NCBI GenBank assembly: GCA_910586755.1
Contig: CAJUJM010000085.1
Span: 1-34,788, forward strand
Reading direction: 5' to 3'
Origin: an uncultured Lachnospiraceae bacterium
GTDB lineage: Bacteria; Bacillota; Clostridia; Lachnospirales; Lachnospiraceae
DNA: 34,788 nt
A model generated the notes under the pieces. It ran no database searches. It was not told where the DNA came from and saw nothing but the letters and a program-made list of their open reading frames with translations. Of the stretch, positions 8,511 through 15,791 are shown piece by piece; within the stretch, counting starts at the first letter, position 1, and each line of letters opens with the position of its first letter. The translations under genes were made by a program, and so were the position numbers.

Positions 8511-8572
8511 AGTTATATTGACAAGAGTCTTGAAACGATAAAAGTACTGGCAGGGCTACAGCTGGCTCAGAA

Positions 8573-8625
8573 CGAAAAATTAGGGCGAAAGCGGCGGGCC
8601 TTGCCACTTTCACCGTAATTTTTCG
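8573..8625. terminator. Extended hairpin between convergent genes
   Basis: CGAAAAATTA (8573-8582) pairs with TAATTTTTCG (8616-8625), with inner GAAAG/CTTTC and GGC/GCC pairs, giving a long near-continuous stem. It lies between ddh and a minus-strand gene ending at 8635. The A/T-rich base of the stem gives weak T runs in either direction, so it is probably a bidirectional terminator. Confidence 0.6.
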
Positions 8626-8634
8626 GGGAAAAGC

Positions 8635-8946
8635 CTACTTTCCGGCACGTCTTCCATTCCGCTTTCCCTGGCCGCCGCCCAGCCGTCTGGATAACATCTT
8701 TAAGGTATCCAGACGCTTTTTTTCAGCCGGACTCATATTTGCAGTAAGAATGGAGACCAACAGCTCTGTTTCCTGATCCGTAAACTGAATCCCTTTTTGG
8801 GAAGCTTCCATGTTCAGGGACAGAAAGGTAGCCATAAGCTGATCCTTAGGGGCCTTGCGGACCCGGTCTGCAAATTCATTTAAGTATTCAAGCTTTTTTG
8901 CGTCCATGTCCTTAAGCCTGGGATCGTCTTTCCAGTTAAAATCCAT
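8635..8946 (-). CDS. Conserved-type hypothetical protein, 103 residues
   Basis: I do not recognise a named domain. The protein is hydrophilic and probably all helical: an N-terminal acidic stretch (MDFNWKDDPRLKDMDAKK), a middle part rich in Leu, Gln and Met, and a strongly basic Gly/Arg tail (GGGQGKRNGRRAGK) that could touch nucleic acid. No signal peptide or membrane segment. AAGGAGTGG lies 7 bases before the ATG on the minus strand. It starts 35 bases after the end of the 160-residue gene upstream; both contain TDQET- or SPQQQ-like Gln-rich segments near the C-terminus, and the two probably form an operon and may act together. Function unknown. Confidence 0.8.
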   Translation of the reverse strand: MDFNWKDDPRLKDMDAKKLEYLNEFADRVRKAPKDQLMATFLSLNMEASQKGIQFTDQETELLVSILTANMSPAEKKRLDTLKMLSRRLGGGQGKRNGRRAGK

Positions 8947-8981
8947 ATGTAGCCACTCCTTTTATAAAGTATCTGCAAAAG

Positions 8982-9464
8982 TTAAATCATTTGCAAAGCC
9001 TGCATCACCATCTGAATATTTTCCAGTTGGGTTTGCTGCTGGGGAGAGAGAAAGCTTTTCAGCTGTTCCAGGGGAAACCCGGAAAAGCCGCCGTTTGCCT
9101 CATCCTCCTCGCCGGAAGTTCCCTGCATTTCCTGATACCCCCGGCGGATCTGAAACCCCTGAATAAAATTAATCATTACATCAATAAAATCCTGCTCCTT
9201 AGAGGGCGCAAAAGGCTTTACCGCCATCAGCATATCCATGGGAGAGGCAGAGGTCCTGTCCAGAGCGCAGATTTCCATAGCCGGATCCTCCGCTAAGCCA
9301 TACAGATCCATGGTATGAAAAAGCTCCTGAAAGCGTACCAGAATGGAAATGGTCCGCTGCTGGGAGACCTGCATAAAAGGCAGGGCTGCCTTTAACATCT
9401 GAAGATGGGGATCGCTGCTCCAATAATCAAAATCAGTAAATTTAATATCCGAGTGTTCAGCCAT
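8982..9464 (-). CDS. Hypothetical helical protein, 160 residues
   Basis: No domain recognised. It begins MAEHSDIKFTDFDYWSSD and ends with a Gln-rich helix (SPQQQTQLENIQMVMQAL). It has an acidic-Gly linker (GTSGEEDEANGGFSGF) and no signal peptide or membrane segment. The frame stays open upstream to 9668, but that extension is low-complexity, lacks a ribosome binding site and overlaps the opposite-strand 55-residue gene. The ATG at 9464 has AAAGGAC about 9 bases before it, so I use that start. It is the first gene of a two-gene minus-strand operon and diverges from the small plus-strand gene at 9564. Similar pairs are familiar as unnamed genes of Lachnospiraceae; I assign no function. Confidence 0.75.
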   Translation of the reverse strand: MAEHSDIKFTDFDYWSSDPHLQMLKAALPFMQVSQQRTISILVRFQELFHTMDLYGLAEDPAMEICALDRTSASPMDMLMAVKPFAPSKEQDFIDVMINFIQGFQIRRGYQEMQGTSGEEDEANGGFSGFPLEQLKSFLSPQQQTQLENIQMVMQALQMI

Positions 9465-9563
9465 TGTCCCGGTCCTTTTTTTGTTCTTGGTTAAACCTAT
9501 GCAGGGGGAGAGGAATTCATACCTGCTGCATATAGTATAGAGTGAACAGGAGGTTTTTAAATT

Positions 9564-9731
9564 ATGATGATTTGCAATCGATTGATTATTGACGGCAATG
9601 CTGTTTATGAAATAGATGATGAATGTATGAGACAAAAGGAACAGAGAAATGAAAGAAGGAGAAATCAAGGATATAAAGGCGGACGCTGCAGCATGGGCTC
9701 ACGGCCGGCAAAAGCTGTAGGGGAGAGGTAA
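9564..9731 (+). CDS. Small basic hypothetical protein, 55 residues
   Basis: A short reading frame with a strong ribosome binding site, CAGGAGG at 9548-9554, 9 bases before ATG-ATG. It encodes MMICNRLIIDGNAVYEID at the N-terminus, then an Arg/Lys/Glu/Gln-rich middle, then a Gly/Arg-rich tail with a Cys (GGRCSMGS). The N-terminal half looks like two short strands and the rest a charged helix. No membrane segment. The gene diverges from the 160-residue gene at 9464, and an imperfect 11-bp-stem hairpin begins 8 bases after its stop. The start signal and sensible composition argue that it is real; function unknown. Confidence 0.6.
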   Translation: MMICNRLIIDGNAVYEIDDECMRQKEQRNERRRNQGYKGGRCSMGSRPAKAVGER

Positions 9732-9738
9732 GGATAAA

Positions 9739-9782
9739 CGGAGCAGTCGCAGCCTGCAGCATAGGAAAGCCGATTGCTCCGC
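9739..9782 (+). terminator. Hairpin after the 55-residue gene
   Basis: CGGAGCAGTCG and CGATTGCTCCG form an 11-bp stem with one G-T pair and a loop of about 22 bases. It has no T run after it, so it may be a factor-assisted terminator or RNA 3' end stabiliser. Confidence 0.4.
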
Positions 9783-9796
9783 CAAGTGTTCATAGC

Positions 9797-9838
9797 AAAA
9801 AGGCAGAACCGCCTTTTGTGGAGAAAGGAGGTTCTGCC
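9797..9838 (-). terminator. Terminator of the Cys-rich protein gene
   Basis: Read on the minus strand, GGCAGAACC (9838-9830) pairs with GGTTCTGCC (9810-9802) and is followed by five T (9801-9797). It lies 16 bases beyond the stop codon of the 82-residue gene. Confidence 0.85.
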
Positions 9839-9853
9839 AGGGGATGTACTTGA

Positions 9854-10102
9854 TTAGCAGCAGAAACCGCCGTTTCCGCCCCAACCGCCGCAGCAGCACA
9901 GCAGGATTAAAATCCACAGGCAGTCTCCGCCCCAGCCGCCGCCGCAGGTGCATCCGCAGTTATTTCCGCAGCTGTTTCCATTTCCGCCCCAGCCGCCGCA
10001 GCAGCACAGAATCAGAATCAGGAAAATCAGGTTGCATCCATTTCCTCCTACGTTCCCACACTCACATCCGCATCCGCAGTTTGTAGCAGCAACATCGCTC
10101 AT
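9854..10102 (-). CDS. Cys/Gly-rich small protein (chorion-class high-cysteine type)
   Basis: An 82-residue protein with 18 Cys and 24 Gly. Two internal copies of one module are visible: a short hydrophobic segment (NLIFLILIL or CLWILILL) followed directly by CCCGGWGGNG. They are separated by a CGNNCGCTCGGGWGG linker, and the protein ends GGFCC. It resembles small clostridial proteins annotated as chorion-class high-cysteine proteins; that name is by recall and no function is established. The hydrophobic modules suggest surface, coat or membrane association. I start at the ATG at 10102, where GGAGG lies 8 bases upstream; an in-frame ATG at 10120 lacks a binding site. GC-rich repeats make opposite-strand frames look open. 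Confidence 0.85.
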   Translation of the reverse strand: MSDVAATNCGCGCECGNVGGNGCNLIFLILILCCCGGWGGNGNSCGNNCGCTCGGGWGGDCLWILILLCCCGGWGGNGGFCC

Positions 10103-10166
10103 AGTTGAATCCTCCAACAATTTTGATTACACTCCATCATATGTCGCCCTGCCTGTCACTGTTTCC

Positions 10167-10189
10167 TGAATTTAGAAAAAATTCAGGAT
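10167..10189. other. Palindrome in the divergent promoter region
   Basis: CCTGAATTT and AAATTCAGG form a perfect 9-bp inverted repeat around a 5-base centre. It lies between the Cys-rich gene (minus) and the editing-protein gene (plus), so it could be a regulator-binding site or an upstream transcript end. Seen directly; role unknown. Confidence 0.4.
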
Positions 10190-10196
10190 TTCTATG

Positions 10197-10225
10197 TTTA
10201 CGGAAAATTTGAATCGTAGTATAAT
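10197..10225 (+). promoter_or_regulatory. Sigma-A-type promoter upstream of the alaX-like gene
   Basis: TTTACG (10197-10202) and TATAAT (10220-10225) are separated by 17 bases. Transcription would start about 10232 and run through the long hairpin at 10249-10308 before reaching the coding region. Confidence 0.65.
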
Positions 10226-10248
10226 ATCCGCAATAGTTGAGACGGCGG

Positions 10249-10308
10249 GGGATTTGGCATGGATTTTGATGTCAAGCTCGCTTGTAAGTCAAAATCCACG
10301 CCAAATCC
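10249..10308. repeat. Long inverted repeat in the leader of the alaX-like gene
   Basis: GGGATTTGGC-A-TGGATTTTGA (10249-10269) pairs with TCAAAATCCA-C-GCCAAATCCC (10289-10309, within one base) with a single A-C mismatch. The 19-base loop itself contains CAAGC/GCTTG. No T run follows, so it is not an ordinary terminator. It lies 33 bases before the ATG and would be a very stable hairpin in the mRNA leader. It may be a REP-like interspersed element or a processing site. Seen directly; function unknown. Confidence 0.75.
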
Positions 10309-10341
10309 CGCATCGGACAGATACGTCAAGAGGAGGAAAAA

Positions 10342-11508
10342 ATGATTCAGAAACTGTATTATGAGATGCCGTATGTGAAATCCTTTATGTGTACAGTCGT
10401 TTCCTGCCAGCCGGGAAAGAAAGGGTATGACGTGGTCTTAAACCAGACGGCCTTTTACCCGGAGGGAGGCGGACAGCCTGGGGATACAGGGACTCTGGCA
10501 GGGATTCCGGTATTAGATGTCCATGAAAGGGATGGACAGATTGTCCATCAGCTTTTAAAACCTATTGAGACAGGCAGCCTGGCAGAAGGAATTGTGGACT
10601 GGGAACGCCGGTTTGATTATATGCAGCAGCATACCGGAGAGCATATTTTATCCGGCCTGATTCATCAGAGATTCGGCTATAACAATGTAGGATTCCACAT
10701 GGGGACTCAGGAGGTAACCATAGATTTTGACGGTCCTATGACCTTGCAGGAGGCGGAAGAAATGGAAAATGCCGCCAATCAGGTGGTGTTTCAGAATCTT
10801 CCTGTAAAGGTATGGTATCCGGGGGCGGAAGAGCTTAAAGCGATTCCCTATCGAAGCAAAAAGGAATTAAGCGGTGAAGTCCGTATTGTGGAGATCCCGC
10901 AGGCGGATATCTGCGCCTGCTGCGGAACCCATGTGGAAAGCACCGGGGAAGTGGGCCTGATTAAAATCACCAGTATTATGAATTATAAGGGCGGCGTCCG
11001 GATGACTATGGTATGCGGCGGCCGGGCCCTGTCAGACTTTGGCAGAAAACAGAAGCAGATTCTTAAGATTTCCAACCTGTTGTCAGTAAAAGCAGGAGAA
11101 GTGGCAGAGGCGGTGGAAAAGCAGAAGGAGGAAAGTCAGGCCAGGGCTTACTTGGCAGTCAAGCTGTATCGGGAGCTGTTTGACGCCTGGTCTGACCTTT
11201 ATCCGGAACAAGACCAGCCCCTTTTTGTTATAAAAGAAGACCTGGCGCCCATTCAGTTAAGAGAACTCTGTACGGCTCTTTACCAAAAGAAACGAGGAAA
11301 TGCCGTGTTGGTTTGTTCAGAAAAGGACGGAAGATATCAGTATGCCCTGGGCAGTGAGAAAGTGGATATAAAAGAACTGTCAAAGAGGCTGAATACCAGA
11401 TTAAACGGCCGGGGCGGAGGCAGCGGCCAGATTGTTCAGGGCAATTTTAACGGGACAAAAGAAGAGATAGAAACGGCTTTTTTGGAGGAAATGAATGGAA
11501 TTAAGTAA
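10342..11508 (+). CDS. Alanyl-tRNA editing protein, long AlaX type with DHHA1 domain
   Basis: A 388-residue trans-editing enzyme that hydrolyses mischarged Ser-tRNA-Ala (or Gly-tRNA-Ala). The editing-domain zinc ligands are His97 and His101 (HTGEH) and the CGTH element at 194-197. The N-terminal half also has the family stretch TAFYPEGGGQPGD. The C-terminal ~130 residues end in a DHHA1-like domain with RGGGSGQIVQG, the region that in AlaRS contacts the tRNA elbow. There is no AlaRS catalytic domain, so it is a free-standing editor. AGAGGAGG lies 6 bases before the ATG. Its last 14 bases overlap the next gene, so the two are translationally coupled. Confidence 0.92.
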   Translation: MIQKLYYEMPYVKSFMCTVVSCQPGKKGYDVVLNQTAFYPEGGGQPGDTGTLAGIPVLDVHERDGQIVHQLLKPIETGSLAEGIVDWERRFDYMQQHTGEHILSGLIHQRFGYNNVGFHMGTQEVTIDFDGPMTLQEAEEMENAANQVVFQNLPVKVWYPGAEELKAIPYRSKKELSGEVRIVEIPQADICACCGTHVESTGEVGLIKITSIMNYKGGVRMTMVCGGRALSDFGRKQKQILKISNLLSVKAGEVAEAVEKQKEESQARAYLAVKLYRELFDAWSDLYPEQDQPLFVIKEDLAPIQLRELCTALYQKKRGNAVLVCSEKDGRYQYALGSEKVDIKELSKRLNTRLNGRGGGSGQIVQGNFNGTKEEIETAFLEEMNGIK

Positions 11509-12613
11509 AGAAACCATAAAAAAATTACGGGGATTAATTGTGTTCACCGTAATTATTGTAATAGCCGGTGTAAACTATCGGAGGATTTTCGCCCTGGCAG
11601 GGGAGAGCCTTCACATGGCGCTGCCTTTTTTATTGGGAGGAGCCATTGCTTTTATCCTCAACGTTCCTATGCGTAACATTGAAAAACTGCTCCCCATAAA
11701 GGAGAAAAGCCGCCTTAAGCGTCCCCTGGCCCTTGCCGCCGCAATAGCGGCGGTGGCGGCAGTGCTTTTGACCGTGATGATTGTGGTGATTCCGGAGCTT
11801 TGGAAAACCCTCTATTCCTTAAGAGAGAGCGTACCGGCATTTTTCACCGGGTTTGAGGCCGGAATGGAAAAGCTCTTTTCTGATAACCCGGAAATACTGG
11901 CATGGATCAATACGATTGAAATTGACTGGCAGGAAATGATGCAGAACCTTATAGAGTTTCTGAAAAACGGGGCGGGCTCCGTTCTGTCCACCACCTTTTC
12001 TGCCGCGGCTACCATAGCAAGCGGGATAACTTCCTTTGGAATCGGCCTGGTATTTGCCGTTTATATCCTCCTTCAAAAAGAGACGCTGGCAGGACAGGCC
12101 GTAAAAATTATTCGTGCTTTTCTGCCGGAGTACTGGGAGAAACAGGTGATCCGGGTGGCTGCTCTGACAGAAAAGACATTCAGCAGCTTTCTCACAGGAC
12201 AGTGCCTGGAAGCCGTGATTCTGGGAACTATGTTTTTTGTGACCCTGGTGATTTTGCGGCTGCCCTATGCGGTGCTTATTGGAGTTCTCATTGCTTTTAC
12301 GGCGCTGATTCCCATCTTCGGAGCTTTTATCGGCTGCGCGGTAGGAGTGTTTTTAATGCTGATGGCAAGTCCTGTTGACGCCTTCCTGTTTTTAATAGTA
12401 TTTTTTGTACTCCAGCAGATAGAAGGAAACCTGATCTATCCTCATGTAGTAGGAGGATCTGTAGGTTTGCCTTCCATATGGGTGCTGGTAGCCGTAACAA
12501 TCGGCGGAAGCGCTATGGGAATTTTGGGAATGTTGATATTTATTCCTCTTTGCTCTGTTTTTTACGCCTTATTCCGGGATGCGGTCTATTCCAGGCTTAA
12601 GAACAGGAGCTGA
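11495..12613 (+). CDS. AI-2E family transporter (PerM-like permease)
   Basis: A 372-residue membrane protein with about seven to eight segments. An N-terminal pair spans residues 15-60, and a third begins near 75. A long soluble loop with an acidic Asn/Glu/Trp stretch follows at 110-155. The conserved C-terminal half contains GLPSIWVLVAVTIGGSAMGILGML, split here for length: GLPSIWVLVAV and GILGMLIFIPL. Members export autoinducer-2 or act as Na+/H+-type transporters; which applies here is unclear. The ATG at 11495 uses GGAGGAA inside the end of the preceding gene. Its 3' end overlaps the opposite-strand PHP gene by 17 bases, leaving no room for a terminator of its own. Confidence 0.88.
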   Translation: MELSKETIKKLRGLIVFTVIIVIAGVNYRRIFALAGESLHMALPFLLGGAIAFILNVPMRNIEKLLPIKEKSRLKRPLALAAAIAAVAAVLLTVMIVVIPELWKTLYSLRESVPAFFTGFEAGMEKLFSDNPEILAWINTIEIDWQEMMQNLIEFLKNGAGSVLSTTFSAAATIASGITSFGIGLVFAVYILLQKETLAGQAVKIIRAFLPEYWEKQVIRVAALTEKTFSSFLTGQCLEAVILGTMFFVTLVILRLPYAVLIGVLIAFTALIPIFGAFIGCAVGVFLMLMASPVDAFLFLIVFFVLQQIEGNLIYPHVVGGSVGLPSIWVLVAVTIGGSAMGILGMLIFIPLCSVFYALFRDAVYSRLKNRS

Positions 12614-13448
12614 CAAATGCCTGAATATCTTCCAGCAACAGATGGGACAGGCGCAGGCCTCCCCGGCCGGAGCCTATGGAAATGTCCGGCTTGTTAGCGC
12701 CGTGAAAATCCGATCCCCCGGTGGGGAAAAGGTGATACTGGCGGGCCAGAGTACGCAGCTTTCCGCTCTGAGACGGATTGTGGGAGGAGTGGTATACTTC
12801 CAGGCCTTTCATACCAAGCTCTGTCAGATGGGCAATCAGCTCCTCTGTGGCTTCCCATCCCAGACGGTACAGCATAGGATGAGCCAGGGCCGGGAAGGCG
12901 TGATTGCCGGTGAGAACCTTCATAGCCTGCTCCGGAGTAATCAGCTCTTTGCGGAGACAGTATTTCCCGCCATATTGAAGATAATTTTGAAAGGCTTTTT
13001 CCATAGAAGAAGCGTAGCCCCTGTCCACCAATGCTCTGGCAAAATGGGCGCGGGTAATGACGGTTTGGGGATTGCCTTTTGTTAAAGTGTCCATGGTAAT
13101 ATCAAATCCGTCAGATTGAAAACGGCGGAGCATTTCCTGATTGCGTTTAATCCGCACAGACAAAAGCTTATCCAGCTGGCAGGTAAAATCCGGATCCCGA
13201 TGATTGACAAAGAGCCCCAGAATGTGGATTTCCTTTCCCTGATAAACACAGGACAATTCCACTCCGGGAATGACCTGGACCCCGTTTTTTTCGCCGGCAT
13301 CAAGGGCTTCCTCTATTCCGTTTACAGTATCGTGGTCCGTCAGAGCGATGGCAGACAGGCCGGCCTTTTTTGCCTCTTCTACCACCTGGGCAGGGGAAAG
13401 AGTGCCGTCTGAGGCGGTGGAATGGACATGGAGATCAATATATGACAT
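12597..13448 (-). CDS. PHP-domain phosphoesterase (nucleoside bisphosphate phosphatase-like)
   Basis: A 283-residue metal-dependent phosphoesterase. PHP motif I is DLHVHSTASDG at residues 5-15, motif II TDHDT near 38, then GVELSC near 63 and a late GGSDFHG motif, giving the usual trinuclear metal site. Homologues such as YciV/TrpH-type enzymes remove phosphate from 3',5'-nucleoside bisphosphates or trim the 5' ends of rRNA; the substrate here is unproved. Cytoplasmic. GGGAGG lies about 11 bases before the ATG on the minus strand. It converges with the AI-2E transporter (17-base tail overlap) and diverges from the VanW gene at 13638. Confidence 0.9.
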   Translation of the reverse strand: MSYIDLHVHSTASDGTLSPAQVVEEAKKAGLSAIALTDHDTVNGIEEALDAGEKNGVQVIPGVELSCVYQGKEIHILGLFVNHRDPDFTCQLDKLLSVRIKRNQEMLRRFQSDGFDITMDTLTKGNPQTVITRAHFARALVDRGYASSMEKAFQNYLQYGGKYCLRKELITPEQAMKVLTGNHAFPALAHPMLYRLGWEATEELIAHLTELGMKGLEVYHSSHNPSQSGKLRTLARQYHLFPTGGSDFHGANKPDISIGSGRGGLRLSHLLLEDIQAFVSSCS

Positions 13449-13581
13449 AAGTAGGAAACCTCCCTGAAATACAATAGTAATATAATAGTAACATGTTTAA
13501 CGAAATAAGTAAATTATAACGAAAAAATAATAATTGAACTTGAAAATTTAATAAATTTGTCATTCCATTTTATACAGAATG

Positions 13582-13590
13582 TGGTATACT
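13582..13590 (+). promoter_or_regulatory. Extended -10 promoter for the VanW-type gene
   Basis: TGGTATACT at 13582-13590 is an extended -10 about 48 bases before the ATG at 13638. The strongest -35-like element, TTGTCA at 13557-13562, is 22 bases away, too far for normal spacing. The region 13450-13637 is A/T-rich and divergent. Confidence 0.5.
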
Positions 13591-13637
13591 ACATCTTGTA
13601 TGACACAGGATAATGTTATTTGAAAATAGGTGAATAT

Positions 13638-15572
13638 ATGGACGAATTAAATCGCAGAAGCCGGGCCGCCGGCTCTCATGGAAGAACTACAGCCAGAGGC
13701 GCCTCCGCATCGGGGAGGCCGGCAGCAGAAGGCAGCCGGACCAGAAGCTCCGGATCAGCAGGCAGCCGGACCAGAGCCTCCGGATCTGCCGGGAGAGGAA
13801 GCGGCGGTTCATCAAGGAGCGGGGCCCGTTCCGGCAGAAGCAGCGCAGTCTATAACAATTACGATAGAAGACCCCCTGTTTCCCACGGGAGGGGCGGAAG
13901 ACACAGAAGGAGCCCGGGGCCTAATTACTTTTGGATTGCTGTTGTGGGAGTAGCTCTGATTGTGGCAATTGGTATTGGGGTGTTTGCCCTGAAAGGCAGG
14001 ACGGATTCAGAAACAGAACCTGTCATTGAGACAACGCCTCCGGAGACGGAGCTTCAAAAGGAAGTGAAGGTAGGGAATGTAACCATTACCGGTCTTTCCA
14101 GGGAAGCGGCCAGAGAGAAGATTTTAGAAGAATATCCGTGGGATATGGCGGTTACCTGGAATGGGGAGACCATAGAGATTCCCAATCTGATGGAGACAAA
14201 GGTAGACCAGCTTTTGCAGGAAATCTATCAGGGTGAGCCAAAGGAAAGCTATGTACTGGATACCAGCGGTCTGGAGGAGAGGATTGCCACAGAGGTTAGC
14301 GCTGTGGCGGCCAAATGGGATAAGCCAGCTAAAAATGCATCTATCAGCAGCTTTGATAAAGAGAGCGGTAAGTTTGTATTTACCGGGGAAGAGTCTGGCC
14401 AGGCGGTAGATCAGGAGGCCCTTACCAGCGCAATTATGGCAGCGTTAAGCCTTAAGGATTTTGATGTAAAGATTCCTGCTCAGGTAACCTCCGTAACACC
14501 GGAGATTACAGAGGCAACAGCCAGGGAAAAATATAAGACTATCAGCGAATATACTACCAAGACCACCAATAACAGTAAGAGAAATACCAATGTGCGGCTG
14601 GCCTGTGAGGCCATCGACGGCATAGTGCTGGCTCCGGGGGAGAGCTTTTCCTTTAACGAAAGAGTAGGAGAGCGTACTACGGCCAGGGGATATCAGTCTG
14701 CGGCAGCTTACAGCAACGGGGAAGTGGTTCAGGAAACCGGCGGCGGAGTCTGCCAGGTTTCTACCACTCTTTACAATGCAGTAGTCCGCGGCGGTTTAAA
14801 AACTACGGTGCGCCGTTCCCATACCTTTGAGCCTTCTTATGTAACGCCGGGCATGGATGCAACGGTAAGCTGGGGCGGTCCGGATTATGTTTTTGAAAAT
14901 AACTCCAGCACAGGAATCGGCATCCGGGCGTCCTATAAGGATTTAACCTGTACGGTTTCCATCTACGCGATTCCGATTTTGGAAGAAGGGATAAAATACG
15001 ATTTAAAATCTACCAAGACTAAAAATGTGGACCCACCGGCTCCCACCTATGTGGAAGATCAGTCCATACAGCCAGGCCAGGAAGTAGTGGAGAGCAAAGG
15101 CAGCACCGGCAGCCAGTGGGAGGTTCGTCTGGTAGTGACGAAGAACGGAGAGAAGGTCAGCGATGACGTGGATCATACCTCCAGCTATAAGGGACACGCC
15201 CCTGTTGTAAAACGGAACACTTCCGGCGTATGGGTTCCCCTTCCGGGACAGACCAATGCGGACGGTACTCCGGTACTTCCTGTTGAGACCAACCCGGATG
15301 GCACACCGGTTCTTCCAGGTACAGGCGCGCCTTCCGAGAGCAGCGGAACAACTTCTGCGCCGGAGGCCAGTATTCCGGCAGGCCCCGGGGATGAAGGCCA
15401 GATTTCCGGTCCTGGAAGTGATCTGCCGGGTCCGGGAAGCACAGGTTCCATAGAACCGGCCGGTCCGGGGACAGATACAGGAAGCATCCTGCCTCCGGGT
15501 CCGGGAACCTCAAATAATGACTCTATACCGGCTGGCCCGGGAAGCCAGGGCCCGGCCGGTCCCGGTGTATAG
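13638..15572 (+). CDS. VanW-family peptidoglycan-binding protein with low-complexity ends
   Basis: A 644-residue membrane-anchored wall protein. Residues 1-95 are cytoplasmic, strongly basic and low-complexity (Arg/Ser/Gly/Ala, with SGSAGSRTR-type repeats). One membrane segment spans about 97-119 (NYFWIAVVGVALIVAIGIGV). Outside are a peptidoglycan-binding-type domain (about 135-290), the VanW domain (about 300-430, with GGGVCQVSTTLYNA and TARGYQSAAAYSNGEV), a G5-like segment, and a Gly/Pro tail from about 525 with AGPG, GPGS and PGPGT repeats. I chose the ATG at 13638 with AGGTGA upstream; a TTG 18 bases earlier is possible. Such proteins bind or remodel peptidoglycan; VanW's exact activity is not known. 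It is transcribed alone. Confidence 0.88.
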   Translation: MDELNRRSRAAGSHGRTTARGASASGRPAAEGSRTRSSGSAGSRTRASGSAGRGSGGSSRSGARSGRSSAVYNNYDRRPPVSHGRGGRHRRSPGPNYFWIAVVGVALIVAIGIGVFALKGRTDSETEPVIETTPPETELQKEVKVGNVTITGLSREAAREKILEEYPWDMAVTWNGETIEIPNLMETKVDQLLQEIYQGEPKESYVLDTSGLEERIATEVSAVAAKWDKPAKNASISSFDKESGKFVFTGEESGQAVDQEALTSAIMAALSLKDFDVKIPAQVTSVTPEITEATAREKYKTISEYTTKTTNNSKRNTNVRLACEAIDGIVLAPGESFSFNERVGERTTARGYQSAAAYSNGEVVQETGGGVCQVSTTLYNAVVRGGLKTTVRRSHTFEPSYVTPGMDATVSWGGPDYVFENNSSTGIGIRASYKDLTCTVSIYAIPILEEGIKYDLKSTKTKNVDPPAPTYVEDQSIQPGQEVVESKGSTGSQWEVRLVVTKNGEKVSDDVDHTSSYKGHAPVVKRNTSGVWVPLPGQTNADGTPVLPVETNPDGTPVLPGTGAPSESSGTTSAPEASIPAGPGDEGQISGPGSDLPGPGSTGSIEPAGPGTDTGSILPPGPGTSNNDSIPAGPGSQGPAGPGV

Positions 15573-15621
15573 GGGGCTGGACTTGGCTAAAATGTAGATT
15601 GCTTCAGAACAACCCCCCCAG

Positions 15622-15669
15622 GCAGTGGAACATGACAGAGTTGTCTGTCATATTTCACTGCTTTTTTTT
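15622..15669 (+). terminator. Terminator of the VanW-type gene
   Basis: GCAGTG (15622-15627) pairs with CACTGC (15656-15661), with an inner ATGACAGA/TCTGTCAT stem and GTTG loop, followed by eight T (15662-15669). A strong intrinsic terminator 50 bases after the stop. Confidence 0.95.
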
Positions 15670-15689
15670 GTATACATAGGCAATATCGT

Positions 15690-15717
15690 TTGCAATTTAT
15701 ATAAAAATTGGTATAAT
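15690..15717 (+). promoter_or_regulatory. Strong promoter of nifJ
   Basis: TTGCAA (15690-15695) and TATAAT (15712-15717) are spaced by 16 bases, with an extended -10 TG at 15709-15710. The leader to the ATG is about 68 bases. Near-consensus elements agree with a highly expressed gene. Confidence 0.85.
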
Positions 15718-15791
15718 AATAAACAGGTCAGTTTCTTTTTTAACAAAGAGAGACAAACTAACACCACTCACATTTGTAGGAGGAAAGTAAA

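Noticed and set aside
9465..9668. N-terminal extension of the 160-residue minus-strand gene
   Set aside because: Low-complexity, hydrophobic residues without a ribosome binding site, and it overlaps the promoter and coding region of the divergent 55-residue gene.
9844..10169. Arg/Pro-rich plus-strand reading frames opposite the Cys-rich gene
   Set aside because: They are the antisense of CysGly codons in a repetitive GC-rich gene, and no ribosome binding site precedes them.
15003..15513. Minus-strand frames inside the VanW tail
   Set aside because: Open only because of the GPG repeats; no start signals and the plus-strand gene is clear.
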